Positions 35,078-45,404 of a DNA stretch of 64,000 bases are shown here, in pieces. Position 1 is the first letter of the stretch, and the number at the start of each line of letters is the position of its first letter. The stretch is from Anniella stebbinsi (taxonomy: Eukaryota; Chordata; Lepidosauria; Squamata; Anniellidae), in assembly GCA_029215795.1 (NCBI GenBank), contig JARDYH010000007.1, positions 101,447,263-101,511,262 of the forward strand, in the 5' to 3' direction. Below the pieces are notes generated by a model. The model did not search any database and was not told the DNA's origin. It was given only the letters and a program-made list of their open reading frames with translations. The position numbers and the translations under genes are program-made.

Positions 35078-35715
35078 TAAGTCACTCTTTCAGCTTTAGT
35101 CAAGTTGACACATGGTCCTTTCAGGAACAGGGCCTTATTCTGTTAATAGTAATCTCTTCTCTCTAATATTCAACTCTCTTCTATTATCGCAGATCCTTAT
35201 TCTCATCTCCTTTCACTGCTTTCTTCTTTGTCTCTTGAACAATGTCTCTAGTTTCTCTGTCTGCTGTGTCTCTCTAGTGTGGGCAAGCCCACCACCTTCC
35301 TAGGTCATTGGTTCCATTGTCATATTGCTCTAACAGTCAGGAAGATTTTCCTGATGTCCAGCCGAAATCTGGCTTCCTGTAACTTGAGCCCATTATTCTG
35401 TGTTCTGCATTCTGGGTTGATTGAGAAGAGATCCTGGCCCTCCTCTGTGTGACAACGTTTCAAGTATTGAAGAGTGCTATCATGTCTCCCCTCAATCTTC
35501 TCTTCTCCAGGCTAAGCATGCCCAGTCCTTTCAGTCTCTCCTCATAGGGCTTTGTTTCCAGACCCCTAATCATCCTCGTTGCCTTCCTCTGAACCCCCTC
35601 TAGCTTGTCTGTGTCCTTCTTGAAGTGTGGTGCCCAGAACTATGTGAGGCCTAACCTATGCTGAATAGAGGGGAACCAGTACCTTGTGTTATTTGGAAGT
35701 TATATTTCTATTAAT

Positions 35716-36942
35716 TGTCATGTTTCCCGTTCCCTCTGGCATTCACATGTGCTGGCAAATTGACACGGGACACCCACATCAGTGAGACTTCTTTTATTGT
35801 GGGAAATCTCATGGTGAAAAGCTTAATGGTTACACACTTCAGAAATTCTTAAAGCTGATTGATGGTCAGAAAGCTTTAGGCTCCCAGATAACGTACAGTC
35901 CAAATGCTACTCTCTACAATAGCAACCTGGTTTCCCAGTTGCCATCTCAACGGTTCCAAAAACGGGTTCGAAACCCGACCAAGGGAGGAGAAAGATTCCT
36001 GACACAATCCTTCAGGCAATCACAATGGGGAATTCTTGAAAAACTTAACAAACCATCCCAACGGAGCTAGACCAAACGTTGGTAACTCAGGGAACATGGC
36101 CAAAGCCTAAACAAGATCACAGGGTGGGTAAAAATCTCAGGCACAAGAATTCCTGTGCTTGTACTTTAGCACTGGGAACTCCCCACCACCTGAGTCTGCA
36201 GAGAAAAAGTCCAACAATAAAAATCAACCCCAGTCTACCCTTACACTGAGAGGTTGATAACACACACAATCACAGGGAAGGTAAAAACTTAGGCTCAAGG
36301 AGTCCCATGCTTCTGCTTTAGCACTGGGAACTCCCTGCCACTTGAGTCAGCTGAGAAAAAGTCCAACTGTCATAATCAATCCCAGCAAGACACTACACTG
36401 AGCTGACTACAAAACAAAACACACAATCTGCAGCAAATGTGAGTTCAAGTCTATGAAAACCCTTGCAGTACTTTTCATGGCACTGTCCTTAGTAATCCAA
36501 AGTCCAAATAGAAGAGAGTCCATGTGCAGAGTGCTTTCAAAGTCCCAAACAGTGATGGATCCAAACAGGGAGGGGCTTCGGACGATGAGCTGAAAGATGA
36601 TCCTAGCAAAAGCTCCTTGCCAACCCACCCGACAGGGCTGTGTCCCGTAAGACATACCTGTGTCCAAACAGGGTGGCACTGCTCAGCTCACCAAGATGAC
36701 ACTGCAATCTGAGTGACTCCTTCAACAATGGCCCCCACCTTTCTAAGTACACTATCGATTTCCCAGAGAAGTCTAACAGTGTCAAGGTCAAGGCAGGAGA
36801 GAGAAACTATCCCTTCAATTTTTTCCCTGAGAACACTGACAGAGATAAGTTTGCACAGATTCTGAAATTCCAAACTAGTTCTAAATAAATCTAACTACAA
36901 CTTGCAAGGCCTCAACAGTCTTGCTGCAACCTATACCTGACA
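35716..36942. mobile_element. Solo LTR, 1.23 kb, with 5-bp TSD
   Basis: Starts TGTCATGTTTCCCG and ends CCTATACCTGACA, the TG...CA rule with a TGTCA/TGACA inverted end. TTAAT flanks both sides (35711-35715 and 36943-36947), and the uninterrupted CR1 has one copy at this site. There is no gag-pol sequence, so recombination between two LTRs probably removed the interior. A ~120-bp direct repeat lies inside (36109-36230 versus 36263-36383, both with TAGCACTGGGAACTCCC). AATAAA at about 36885 could be the polyadenylation signal of a plus-oriented LTR. Family (ERV or Gypsy) undetermined. Confidence 0.88.
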
Positions 36943-37599
36943 TTAATGCAGCCTAAAATAGCATTTGGGTTTTTGTTTTTTTTTGCAGCCACATCACACT
37001 GTTTGCTCACAATCCCAAGATCCTTCTTGCTTGTAATATTGCTGAGCCAAGTATCTCCATTCTTGTAATTGCATTTGGTTTCTTTTTCTTAGGTGTAGAA
37101 CTTGGCATTTATCCCTATTAAATTTCATTCTGTTGTTTACAGCCCATGCTCCAGCCTATCAAGGTCATCTTGAAGCTTGTTTCTGTCTTCCAGGGTATTA
37201 GCGATCCCACCCAATTTTGTGTCATCTGCAAATTTGATAACCATTCCCTGCACCTCCTCATCCAAGTCATTAATAAAAATGTTGACTGAGCCCTGAGCCC
37301 TCCCCCCAGTTTCAGAAGGTACCACTGATAAGCAGTCCAATTCTGTAGCCAACTGTGGATCCACCTAATAGTTGTTCCATCTAGCCCACTTTTAGCTAGT
37401 TTGCTAATCAGATGTCATGGGAACTTTGTCAAAAGCTTTGCTGAAGTCAAGATATATTATGTTCGTGGCATTCCCAAAGTCCACAAGGGCGGTTACCCGA
37501 TCAAAAACTGAGATCAGATTAGTCTGGCAGGATTTGTTCTTGACAAATCCATGCTGGCTTCTAGTAATCACTGCATTGTTTTCAATGTGCTTACAGATT

Positions 37600-37830
37600 G
37601 GCTCAATTCAGACGACACAACAAACAACTGGTGTGGGGGAAACAATCGTCAGTTGTTTTGACTATTGTGTCATCCGAATGCTGCCATAGTCAACTCAACT
37701 CAGCTCTGATCCTAATCCACACCACAGTTGATTATTTATTACCATGTTGTGTGGGGAGTACCCCCTAGTTGAACAACTGTAAAGCTGATTATTACCCCAC
37801 CATTGACTATCGTGTCGTTCGAATTGAGCC
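37600..37830. mobile_element. 231-bp TIR element, GGCTCAATTC family, TSD ATT
   Basis: Ends GGCTCAATTCAGACGACAC and GTGTCGTTCGAATTGAGCC. ATT lies at both junctions (37597-37599 and 37831-37833). The host CR1 reads CAGATTGACT here, so the duplication is exactly ATT. A 3-bp duplication points to PIF/Harbinger. Inside is an imperfect palindrome with ACAACTGGTGTGGGGGAAAC and CACACCACAGTTGATTA. A second copy lies at 45178-45404. Confidence 0.88.
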
Positions 37831-37959
37831 ATTGACTCCTTTATAATTTTCTCAAAATTTTCCCCAGGGATTGATGTCAGACTGACTGGTCTGTATTTCC
37901 CAGGTTCCTTCTTTTTCCCCTTTTTGATATTTGTGATTACTTGGTTCTTCGATCTCACT

Positions 37960-38299
37960 TATAAACCACTGTCTGGGTTGATACCACTTTGGATTGCAAA
38001 TGGAGCTCAAATAACTAAATTCTTCTTCATAATCAAAATTTCCCTCTCCACATAGAAAACTAGCATGTCAGAGAGAAGAGTTTTTCCTTGCTTTCTCCAT
38101 GAGATATTAATTTTCTACGTTCAAGGATTTTTTTGTATAGAAAAGCATGTAATCAGGTGAGCCTTCATCTTCATCTGAAGTGGTTCAACCTTGGCAGAGG
38201 TTTGCCAAGAAAGGCCACAGTAACGAATACAAAATGGCAAAAAGTGATCTTTGAAAACAGACAAAAGCAAATATCATTGTGGAAATTTCTTTCACTCAC
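37960..38299 (-). other. Intron-like DNA downstream of the exon
   Basis: Begins (minus strand) with GTGAGTGAAAGAAATTTCCA. No other exon is recognised between the exon and the CR1 copy at 37950. Confidence 0.4.
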
Positions 38300-38590
38300 C
38301 TTTGATTAAAACGTCATGCAATTTGTCTGCCCTGTTGCCACTTAGTTTTAGTATATACATGCTTGGATGCTGGTGATATTTGTTTGGCTCCTCATTTCTT
38401 TCTAAAATGGTGACATTTACTGCTGCACGTTGCAAGATGCTGGTAAAAGCAATTGAAGGAGAATCTGCTTGAAGGAGAATCTGTTCCAAATTAGAAAAAT
38501 CCTCTCCTAAGAAGTTCCGGAGGGAGGTGAAAGGAAGGGTTGCAGATGGGCTGTTCTTGCTCGGCCTGATGTAAATAATGGACAGGGAAC
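38300..38590 (-). CDS. Internal coding exon of an unidentified host gene
   Basis: A 291-bp open exon on the minus strand. The acceptor is a pyrimidine-rich tract (GTGTTTTTCTTTCTGT) ending GTGTGCAG. The donor is AAAG|GTGAGTG, a consensus match. It enters and leaves in phase 1 and its length is a multiple of three, so it could be skipped without a frameshift. The product runs SLSIIYIRPSKNSPSATLPF, then TSLRNFLGEDFSNLEQILLQ, AAVNVTILERNEEPNKYHQH and ILKLSGNRADKLHDVLIK. It looks like a soluble mixed alpha/beta segment with one N-glycosylation-type NVT. No membrane span. I do not recognise the family. It is not similar to any LINE frame in the window. Neighbouring exons were not found; both flanks are non-coding or repeats. 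Confidence 0.72.
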
Positions 38591-38948
38591 CTGCACACTT
38601 GTGTGTACAGAAAGAAAAACACTTAAGTCTCCTGATGAAAAACCAAATGAAAAAAGAAAGTGTTATCATTCAAGAAAATATAAAAGGCATTAGCAGAGCC
38701 ATCTCCCCCCCCCCCCCGAGAGACAGGTTACTATATCACTTTCCTGAAATCACAGCAGGAATGAAAGATTGGCTGGTTGGGGGGTGGAGGTGGAATCTGA
38801 ACTCGAGACACTTTTGACTGTAGCGTCATATTGTCTGTAAACCCTTGTAGTTTCTCGCCTTTGAATCATGGCTAAAAAAATGGCTAAAAATAAATATGAC
38901 TTAAAAATGCTTTCTTGAGTAATGCTTTGAAAAAAAAATCTAAGCCTG

Positions 38949-38982
<34 letters not shown>

Positions 38983-39529
38983 CTGCCAGTTCATCAGCTC
39001 TGAAAAGCCTTCCTATTTGATTAAAGGAAACACCTTTGGGTTAAATAAATAGATTGTGCAAAATCCATTTGGTCTGTGTTTCGTGGTTTGTCAGGTGCCT
39101 TTTGTTCCATCATCTGCCCATTGACAAAACTGAATTTTTTGAAGTTTGCGAATTTGCAGAAATTCCCCTAAAATGCACAAATTCCTCCAAAATACACATT
39201 TTTATGTTTTAGCTGATGGGGGAAATGCACATTTACGTCTGGTTTAATACATTAATACAAATTCAACACGGCAAACATTGTGATTTTGTCACATGCAGCC
39301 ATGCTGCCTTTCCTTCCTTAGCATATTTCCTACAGTAGGAAAAATAAGCCCTGGGAAAACACAGGAGGGTTACACAGGGAAGGTGATGTTGCCTGGAATT
39401 CTTAGCCTACTTCATCTCAGTGTTTTCTGAGTAATCCTCTCATAGTGTGTATGCCCCCCCACCCCCCGGGCCTGATTTGGGGCAATTTTTGTGATAAAAT
39501 GCAATTTCAACAGTAGCTTGCCCGGAGTG
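38591..39529 (-). other. Intron-like DNA upstream of the exon
   Basis: Contains a C-run (38705-38718), a (TA)n run and no recognisable second exon. The sequence at 39100-39300 is AT-rich and non-coding. Confidence 0.4.
38952..38979. repeat. (TA)n microsatellite
   Basis: Fourteen TA units. Confidence 0.95.
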
Positions 39530-39672
39530 GCTAGGCCAGATGTCTCCAGTCTGGTGCCCACCAGATGTTTGGGACATCAGTTGCTATCAGCATCAGCCAT
39601 CATTGCTAGTAGTCAGGAATACTGGGATTTGTAGTCCAAAATGTCTCCAGGTTGGAGAAGGCTGGGCTGGGC
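39530..39672. mobile_element. Palindromic repeat of the GGACTACAA family
   Basis: TCCAGTCTGGTGCCCACCAG then ATGTTTGGGACATCA on the left is mirrored by TGGGATTTGTAGTCC then AAAATGTCTCCAGGTTGGAG on the right. It is about 140 bp and decayed. Related copies at 55861-56430 and 57110-57240. Non-coding. Confidence 0.65.
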
Positions 39673-39890
39673 AAAACACTACTGAGGCTTTTCAAGGCTC
39701 CCTTGCCTTAAATTGGACACTTCCTCTTGGCAGCTTCAGCTGATTTGATTGCTTCCTGTTGATCCAGGCTAGGAGATTAGTGATGAATCATCTTTGATTT
39801 GCACCTTGAATAGTCTTTTTAAGTTTCCCCTTAAATATTGTTTTTTTTTTCCTGGAAGGTGCTGGAAGGAACAGAAGTTTTACTACTAAA

Positions 39891-40235
39891 GTCCCCTCTA
39901 CAAGATTTCGCTTTGACGCCCGGTTGCCCGATTATGCGCATTTATGGGTAAGCACATAAACTCCTAATACCTATTCACGAGAGGCGGTGACGCTCATTAC
40001 GGGCTGCATGAAACGCGCTTTAAAGTTGTTTACAAGTGGAGAATCGCATGTTTACATGGCCATAAGGCGCTTTAACTCCCGCTGTAAATTTTAAGTCACT
40101 ATTTAATGCACATTCAATAATGCGCATAAGCGGAGATAAAAAGCGCCTCAACCCCCGATTTGCGCTCCGCTCTTGTAGAGGTAAAATCTGTAATGCACCT
40201 TGAAAGAGCTTTAAATCGCTCTTGTAGAGGCACCC
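39891..40235. mobile_element. CCTCTACAAG-family MITE, copy 4
   Basis: Starts GTCCCCTCTACAAGATTTCG and ends GAGCTTTAAATCGCTCTTGT then AGAGGCACCC. It has the best-preserved termini of the family. The interior carries AATGCGCATAAGCGGAGAT and GCGCTTTAACTC-type words. Many CpGs have become CpA or TpG. No convincing target duplication. Confidence 0.82.
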
Positions 40236-40239
40236 TTAC

Positions 40240-41145
40240 ACACACATTCGTGAAAAAGTACTTTTTATAGCACTATTTCAACATTAAAGGGGGGAATCAT
40301 CAAAACAAATCAGTAATTAATGCTCTCCCCAACTCCAACTGTAAGAAAAAAACCTGACATTCAAGGGGGTATTCATCACTAATTTCTCTGCTTAGATCAA
40401 CAGTGTTGTAAAAATCTGATCTATGATTTTCACCACAAAACATGTCCATTTCCCCTAACACGCATCTTACACGCATCCTACATGTGTTATCCATTTCTGC
40501 AAAAGTCAAGCTGATTGCAAGTGATTTGGTGGCACAAGAACTAGGAGCTTGTCAATATTGCCAATGCTCCTTCTTCTCTAGGTCAGATTCCATTGTAACC
40601 AGGAGTGTGACTCATCCAGATGTGACCTTGGCACACCTGGAGAGACAAAATGACCATATAAGAGAATGATAGAAGTGGAGAGACGTTGCAAAGCATCTCT
40701 GGGTACAAGTAAAATAGCACATGGCAATGCAATGCCACGTCTGGCCACTACTCGGATCTACTCGAGAGTAGCTGTAGCCGGAAATTATGTTTTTGGGGCT
40801 GTAAACCAATGGGATGAGGGCTAATGTCATGTAACATCTGATGTATAAAAGTATTTGTTTGAACCTTGGCGCGGTGTGACTCTGGAAGGCAGCGAGAGCG
40901 CCCAGTGGTCACCTATTCTGCACAGAATAATAAATTAGTTTCCAAAGCTTCAGGAGGTCTTTCGTCAAGTGTTTCATATCTGGACTTTGGACACTTGGGA
41001 ATAGCATAATGTATGCAACAACAGGAGCAATAAAACAGCAAGCTGAAGCTGCAAACAGAAGACTTTCAATTAGGTTTAGAACAGATCTTTGTTGATTCAA
41101 ACTTACTTGTGAGTAGACATTATAGGAAGATCTATATAGGAAGGA
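40240..41145. other. Unannotated non-coding DNA
   Basis: No gene or shared repeat family is recognised. A TATA-less CpG-containing stretch near 40868-40905 is not interpretable alone. Confidence 0.4.
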
Positions 41146-41150
41146 CATTT

Positions 41151-41436
41151 GAGCCTTTATCACACCTACCCGTTTTGCTTGTGTGGGTTCCCCCTCCGCT
41201 TCCTATGCGAGTGCAGCCCTTTGATCACACGTGGTCGGTTTTGCTCCGATTCCTCAGCTCAGCCTGCGGAGGAGGAGGGGAGCAAATGGACAATCCCCCT
41301 TCAGGGATACTTCAAAAGTGAAATGGGAAACGGAGCGCTCGGGGCGCGAGAGCAGCGCAAGGGGGACGATGTCATGTGAAAGAACTGGATCAAAGTCGCG
41401 TCGGGTGTGGATCAAACCGCCCGTGTGATAAAGCTC
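41151..41436. mobile_element. PIF/Harbinger-like MITE, GGGCTCCATCACACC family, copy 2
   Basis: Ends GAGCCTTTATCACACCTACC and CCGTGTGATAAAGCTC. Flanks are TTT and TTA, one mismatch from a 3-bp duplication. Internal GACGATGTCATGTGAAAG corresponds to GATGACGTCATGTGAGT of the 34901 copy. Frames through it are not conserved in the other copies. Confidence 0.68.
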
Positions 41437-41439
41437 TTA

Positions 41440-41985
41440 TAGTGGTATATGAAAAGTTTTGTGGAACTTCCATTTGAATTCCATTTAACTGGGGCAATGC
41501 AATGTGCTTTAGCTGTACTAAAAAGCTCTAGTGTGGCAGCACCTGAAGTTGTTATCAAATTGTTGCAGTCCAGTATGCTTTGTGTTCCCATCCCATCTCT
41601 TTCCAGATTTGATTTGCTGCCATTTTGTTTGCAATATCCCTTTGTAACTAGTGCAGCATGGGCTGGCAAAGAGCTAGTGCATACCTGGCAGGAAGAAGAA
41701 CGCTCTTTCAACCACCGGGCTGGTGATGCTCTGCCTTTTCCTGGCCCCAAGGCCCTTACATGTTCCGCAAGGCCCCTTTCCTCACACATTTCAGTGGACG
41801 TTGGCCAACTCCAAGGTGTCGATGCAGCCAGGTGCTGCTGGGGATGTGCCTGTTTTAAACACATCTTTAACATACAAGAGCTGGGATATAAACAATAAAT
41901 AAAACAAAAGAGAAAGTGGTGGAGTTGCTAGGGTAGATTTTAATCATTCTCCTCCTCTCTTTTCCCAGAGCAAGCCTGAGGGTTA
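41440..41985. other. Open on both strands, no recognisable gene
   Basis: Frames of about 150 codons exist on both strands (41449-41898 plus; 41412-41873 minus). Neither shows a domain, signal peptide or splice context I recognise. The overlap of two long frames suggests composition rather than coding. Confidence 0.35.
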
Positions 41986-41986
41986 T

Positions 41987-42195
41987 TTATTTATTATTCA
42001 GATTTATACCCCACCTTTCAAAGACACAATCAGGACCCCAAGGTCAAAATCAGCACTTTGAACTGGGACTGGAAAGAGACTGGGAGCACACCATCTGGGT
42101 ATTTCATGGTGACCTTCCGGTCGTTTTGGGATGACCAGCAAGGCCTCCTCTGCTGACCTTAAAGGTTGCCTGGGTACAAAGCCAGCAGGGGGGGC
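41987..42195 (-). mobile_element. L2/CR1-like LINE 3' end fragment
   Basis: In plus sense TTTATTTATTATTCAGATTT then ATACCCCACCTTTCAAAGAC, the reverse complement of a LINE 3' tail of the type at 27547. Only the UTR and perhaps a few C-terminal codons survive. Confidence 0.55.
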
Positions 42196-42670
42196 CAATC
42201 TGGATCAGGACTCTGGCATGGAGGGAGGGTTCACCATGGTTTTTTAACCATCACCCCCAATATGATCATATCTGGATCATATGCAGGCTATTTGCATGGG
42301 GTGTGTGTGTGTGTGTGAACTTCCAATTCCTTCCAATCAGAGGTCTTAATCCCATGTGAGTAGGCAGCATGGGACCTAGATGGATCAGTTTGCAATGGGC
42401 ATAAAGATATAAATCCACCTCCCCCCCGCCCCCCCCGCCCCATGCTAGATTCCTAATCCAGATCAGGCCTCCACGCTCACTATTTGTGAGAAAAACCCTC
42501 CCAGGATCAGTGACACTGATCGCTCCTCCAGGTTTTTACTGGCACTTCCTCTAAAGCAAACATGCCTGGGGACAGTATCACTGGGATGCTACTTCCCCAC
42601 CCTTCATAGCTGCTTCAATCTCTTCATTTTCTCTGTTGCTTGCTATGACAGAAACAGAAGCCCTGTTCAC

Positions 42671-42692
42671 GTGTGTGTGTGTGTGTGTGTGT
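42671..42692. repeat. (GT)n microsatellite
   Basis: Eleven GT units. Confidence 0.95.
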
Positions 42693-43240
42693 TTGCTTTG
42701 GGGGGGCAGGCGGGCGGGGTATAGCAAAGAACCATTAGCTGCAGAAGCAGCTGCAGGAAGGAGAAAGTTCTGTGAGCTTCTAGAGAACCATCTTCTTGGA
42801 GAAGAAAGCATCCTGGGCAAGGGAGAACTGCAGCTGTGGGGCTGGTCTGGAGGCACAGCTGCTGTCCAACTGTTTCCCTTTTTCTTATTTGCGAGCGCTC
42901 TCCTGATTCAGCCTTTGAGCTTGCAAGTGCCAGGCCGCCTTTTCGACACAGACACCAGGAGATCTTTTTGTGTAAAGGTACCTACATCAATATGTTTTTG
43001 TAAGTGTCAGCTGTGGTATTCCAGCATAGTGCAATTCCGTTAAAAATAAATAAATAAACTCAGGGCACATGGCAAGGGGATCACAGCCTTAAAGCCAGAA
43101 CCTGCCCATGTTAGTCCGATAAGGTTCCAGAGAGCGGAATTCTCTTGCCTCTTGCTGAACTTCAGACATCTCCAGGCTGAGTGTAATCAAAAAGTATTGC
43201 TGCCACCAACCACACATGTACACTAAGTAAGCAGCCCCCA

Positions 43241-43276
43241 ACACACACACACACACACACTCACTCACTCACTCAC
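43241..43276. repeat. (CA)n followed by (CACT)n
   Basis: Ten CA units merge into three to four CACT units. Confidence 0.95.
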
Positions 43277-44031
43277 ACAGGGGGAATACTTTCAGAGTTG
43301 TATTTAAGTCAGAATTATGGAAAGAAAATAGTCATTTATAAAACCAACTCACAAGCTAATGGCAATGTTTAATCCCCTAATCAAAGCCTTAACTTCAATG
43401 TGGGGCACTAAGTACAGGTTATTCCAGCAGACAACAAATTTAGGAAGTGATTGATTATGGGGCTGCTATTGCCTGGAGCCAGAAACACCACATCAAATAC
43501 ATTCATACACATTTTTGAGTGAAGGATTAACGTGGGTTAAAGGAGGCAAAAATGCCACACTCTTTAGGGGAAAGGAAATGCCATCTAAAACAAATGGTCA
43601 TGCTGCCGCTAGAGGCATCCTCCACCTTCCCTAGGGACAGCTCTTCCCATTGTGCCTCAACCGCACATTTTGCCCTCCACACCTGTAAAGGAATAGTGCT
43701 GCTATTCAGCTTTTCCGCTCCTTAATGGATTTCTACAGGAGGATTACAGGTGGATAATGAGATCATCTGAACTCTCTGTAAAATTGCATGGAGTGCCAGC
43801 AGTCCACCACACTTTAAAAGCCTCATCTGGAGGCAGCCTAAGGCTGCTTCTAGGCAAGGATTGTATTCTACAGTCTCACTACCTCACTCATGGAATTTTA
43901 ACAGACACCATGTTGATGTCTTCAGTTTGTTCTCCTTGCATGTTTTCTCACTGCTTCTTCCATTTTTTTTAACTTAATAAGGAGGAAAACAGAGAATAGC
44001 TGCACAATGCATTTTGATGGTTAGTTCTAGG

Positions 44032-44349
44032 TAGGCTGACCATATGAAAAGGAGGACAGGGCTCCTGTATCTTTAACAGTTTCATAGAAAAGGGAATTTC
44101 AGCAGGTGTCATTTGTATATATGCAGAACCTGGTGAAATTCCCTCTTCATCACAAAGTTAAAGCTGCAGAAGCCCTGCCCTCTTTTGTACATGGTCAAGA
44201 GACAGGGCTCCTGCAGCTTTAACTGTTGTGATGAAGAGGGAATTTCACCAGGTTATGTATGCATACAAACAACACCTGCTGAAATTCCCTGTCCTTTGCA
44301 ATTGTTAAAGATACAGGAGCCCTGTCCTCCTTTTCATATGGTCACCCTA
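44032..44349. mobile_element. 320-bp palindromic hAT MITE, copy 4
   Basis: TAGGCTGACCATATGAAAAG to CATATGGTCACCCTA, flanked by the exact 8-bp repeat GTTCTAGG (44024-44031 and 44350-44357). The centre differs from other copies: part of one arm end is duplicated next to the loop (CATGGTCAAGAGACAGGGC). Confidence 0.92.
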
Positions 44350-44357
44350 GTTCTAGG

Positions 44358-45177
44358 AATCCTCTGTCTGGAAGCCCCCTCCTCCATTTAGCAATCTTGG
44401 AGCTGCATATCCTGAATTAAGTGCAGTTTCTGAAGCATCTTCTGAGGTTTGCTGTAGCCTAACCTCCTCTGGTCAGTTACACCTCCGTTTGCTTCTTTTC
44501 AGCTCAGTAAATTAATAAACAGCCAATTCCTTTACATGCTTAATCAGAAGTTACATTTCCACTTTATTCAATGGGATTTCCTTCCAAATAAGCAAGGCTG
44601 CAATCCAATGCGCTTGTATGTGGGAAGAAAGCCCACTGAACACAGTGGAACTTCCTTCGGAGTTCACATGAATAGGGTTGGATGAAAAGTGGCTATCCCA
44701 AATGAACAAGTGTCCTGCCCAGCCCGAGGCGCCAGCAGGGAGCAGGGGGACCTTCTGGATTCAAACACAGCCCCTTGCTCTTTTCCATGGAGAGCTGGGA
44801 TCAGTGAGGGGAGAAGAAAGCAGCTCTAGTGCAGTGCCTATGGAAGAGGGGCTTGAAGCAACTCTATGGGTGGTGCAATGGATTGGCTCCTCATGATGTT
44901 TGAGTCACACATATTTCTCCCTGGTTGCTAAACTTTAAAAAGGGTTGGTGCAATAGGGCCGCATTGCCCGCCTACAAAAACAAAATAGAAAAAAAACAAC
45001 CTTGGAAAGTAGTCTCCCCCCACCCAAAATTATTTTCAAAAGCAGGCTACCCCCCCCACACCCCCCTCCCTTTGCTGTGTGGATGGGCACTGTGGATTTT
45101 CAGCAGGGGGGAAGACAGCTAAATGAAGTGCCATGTGGAATGACCCTTCTAATTCTGCTTCCAAATTGTGAAACTCT
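44358..45177. other. Unannotated non-coding DNA
   Basis: No gene is recognised. C-rich runs at 45016-45070. Confidence 0.45.
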
Positions 45178-45404
45178 GGCTCAATTCGGATGACACGATA
45201 GTCAATGGTGGGTTGACTAACCCTAACCCTCACGCTAACCCTAGGGGGCACTCCCCACACAACATGGTAATAAATAACCAACTGTGGTGTGGATGAGGAT
45301 CAGCGCTGAGTTGACTATGGCAGCATTCGGATGACACAATAGTCAAAACAACTGAGGATTGTTTCCCCCACACCAGTTGTTTATTGTGTCGTCCAAATTG
45401 AGCC
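45178..45404. mobile_element. 227-bp TIR element, GGCTCAATTC family, copy 2
   Basis: Ends GGCTCAATTCGGATGACAC and GTGTCGTCCAAATTGAGCC. It is the 37600-37830 family in the opposite orientation. It differs by a stretch of CTAACCCTAACCCT at 45217-45230 that replaces the AACAACTGTAAAGC region of the other copy. No 3-bp duplication is visible here. Confidence 0.85.

Larger units (their letters stand above)
35285..37950 (-). mobile_element. CR1 LINE (minus strand), interrupted twice
   Basis: The reverse complement of the CR1 type at 30.3 kb. 37.8-37.95 kb encodes KKGKKKEPGKYRPVSLTSIP; 37.14-37.27 kb encodes IFINDLDEEVQGMVIKFADD then TKLGGIANTLEDRNKL; 35.3-35.69 kb is the RT C-terminus and 3' region. 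It is split by a solo LTR (35716-36942) and a 231-bp TIR element (37600-37830). Both insertions sit in sequence that can be aligned with the uninterrupted CR1, so their target duplications are certain. Stops and indels make it inactive. Confidence 0.9.
42200..44020. other. Unannotated DNA with several dinucleotide runs
   Basis: GT runs at 42298-42317 and 42671-42692, CA/CACT runs at 43241-43276 and C-runs near 42420. The plus frame at 42636-43043 begins in the GT run and has no recognisable domain. Confidence 0.45.

Noticed and set aside
41412..41898. About 150-codon frames on both strands as a candidate gene.
   Set aside because: Two antiparallel frames of equal length without domains or splice context indicate base composition rather than coding.
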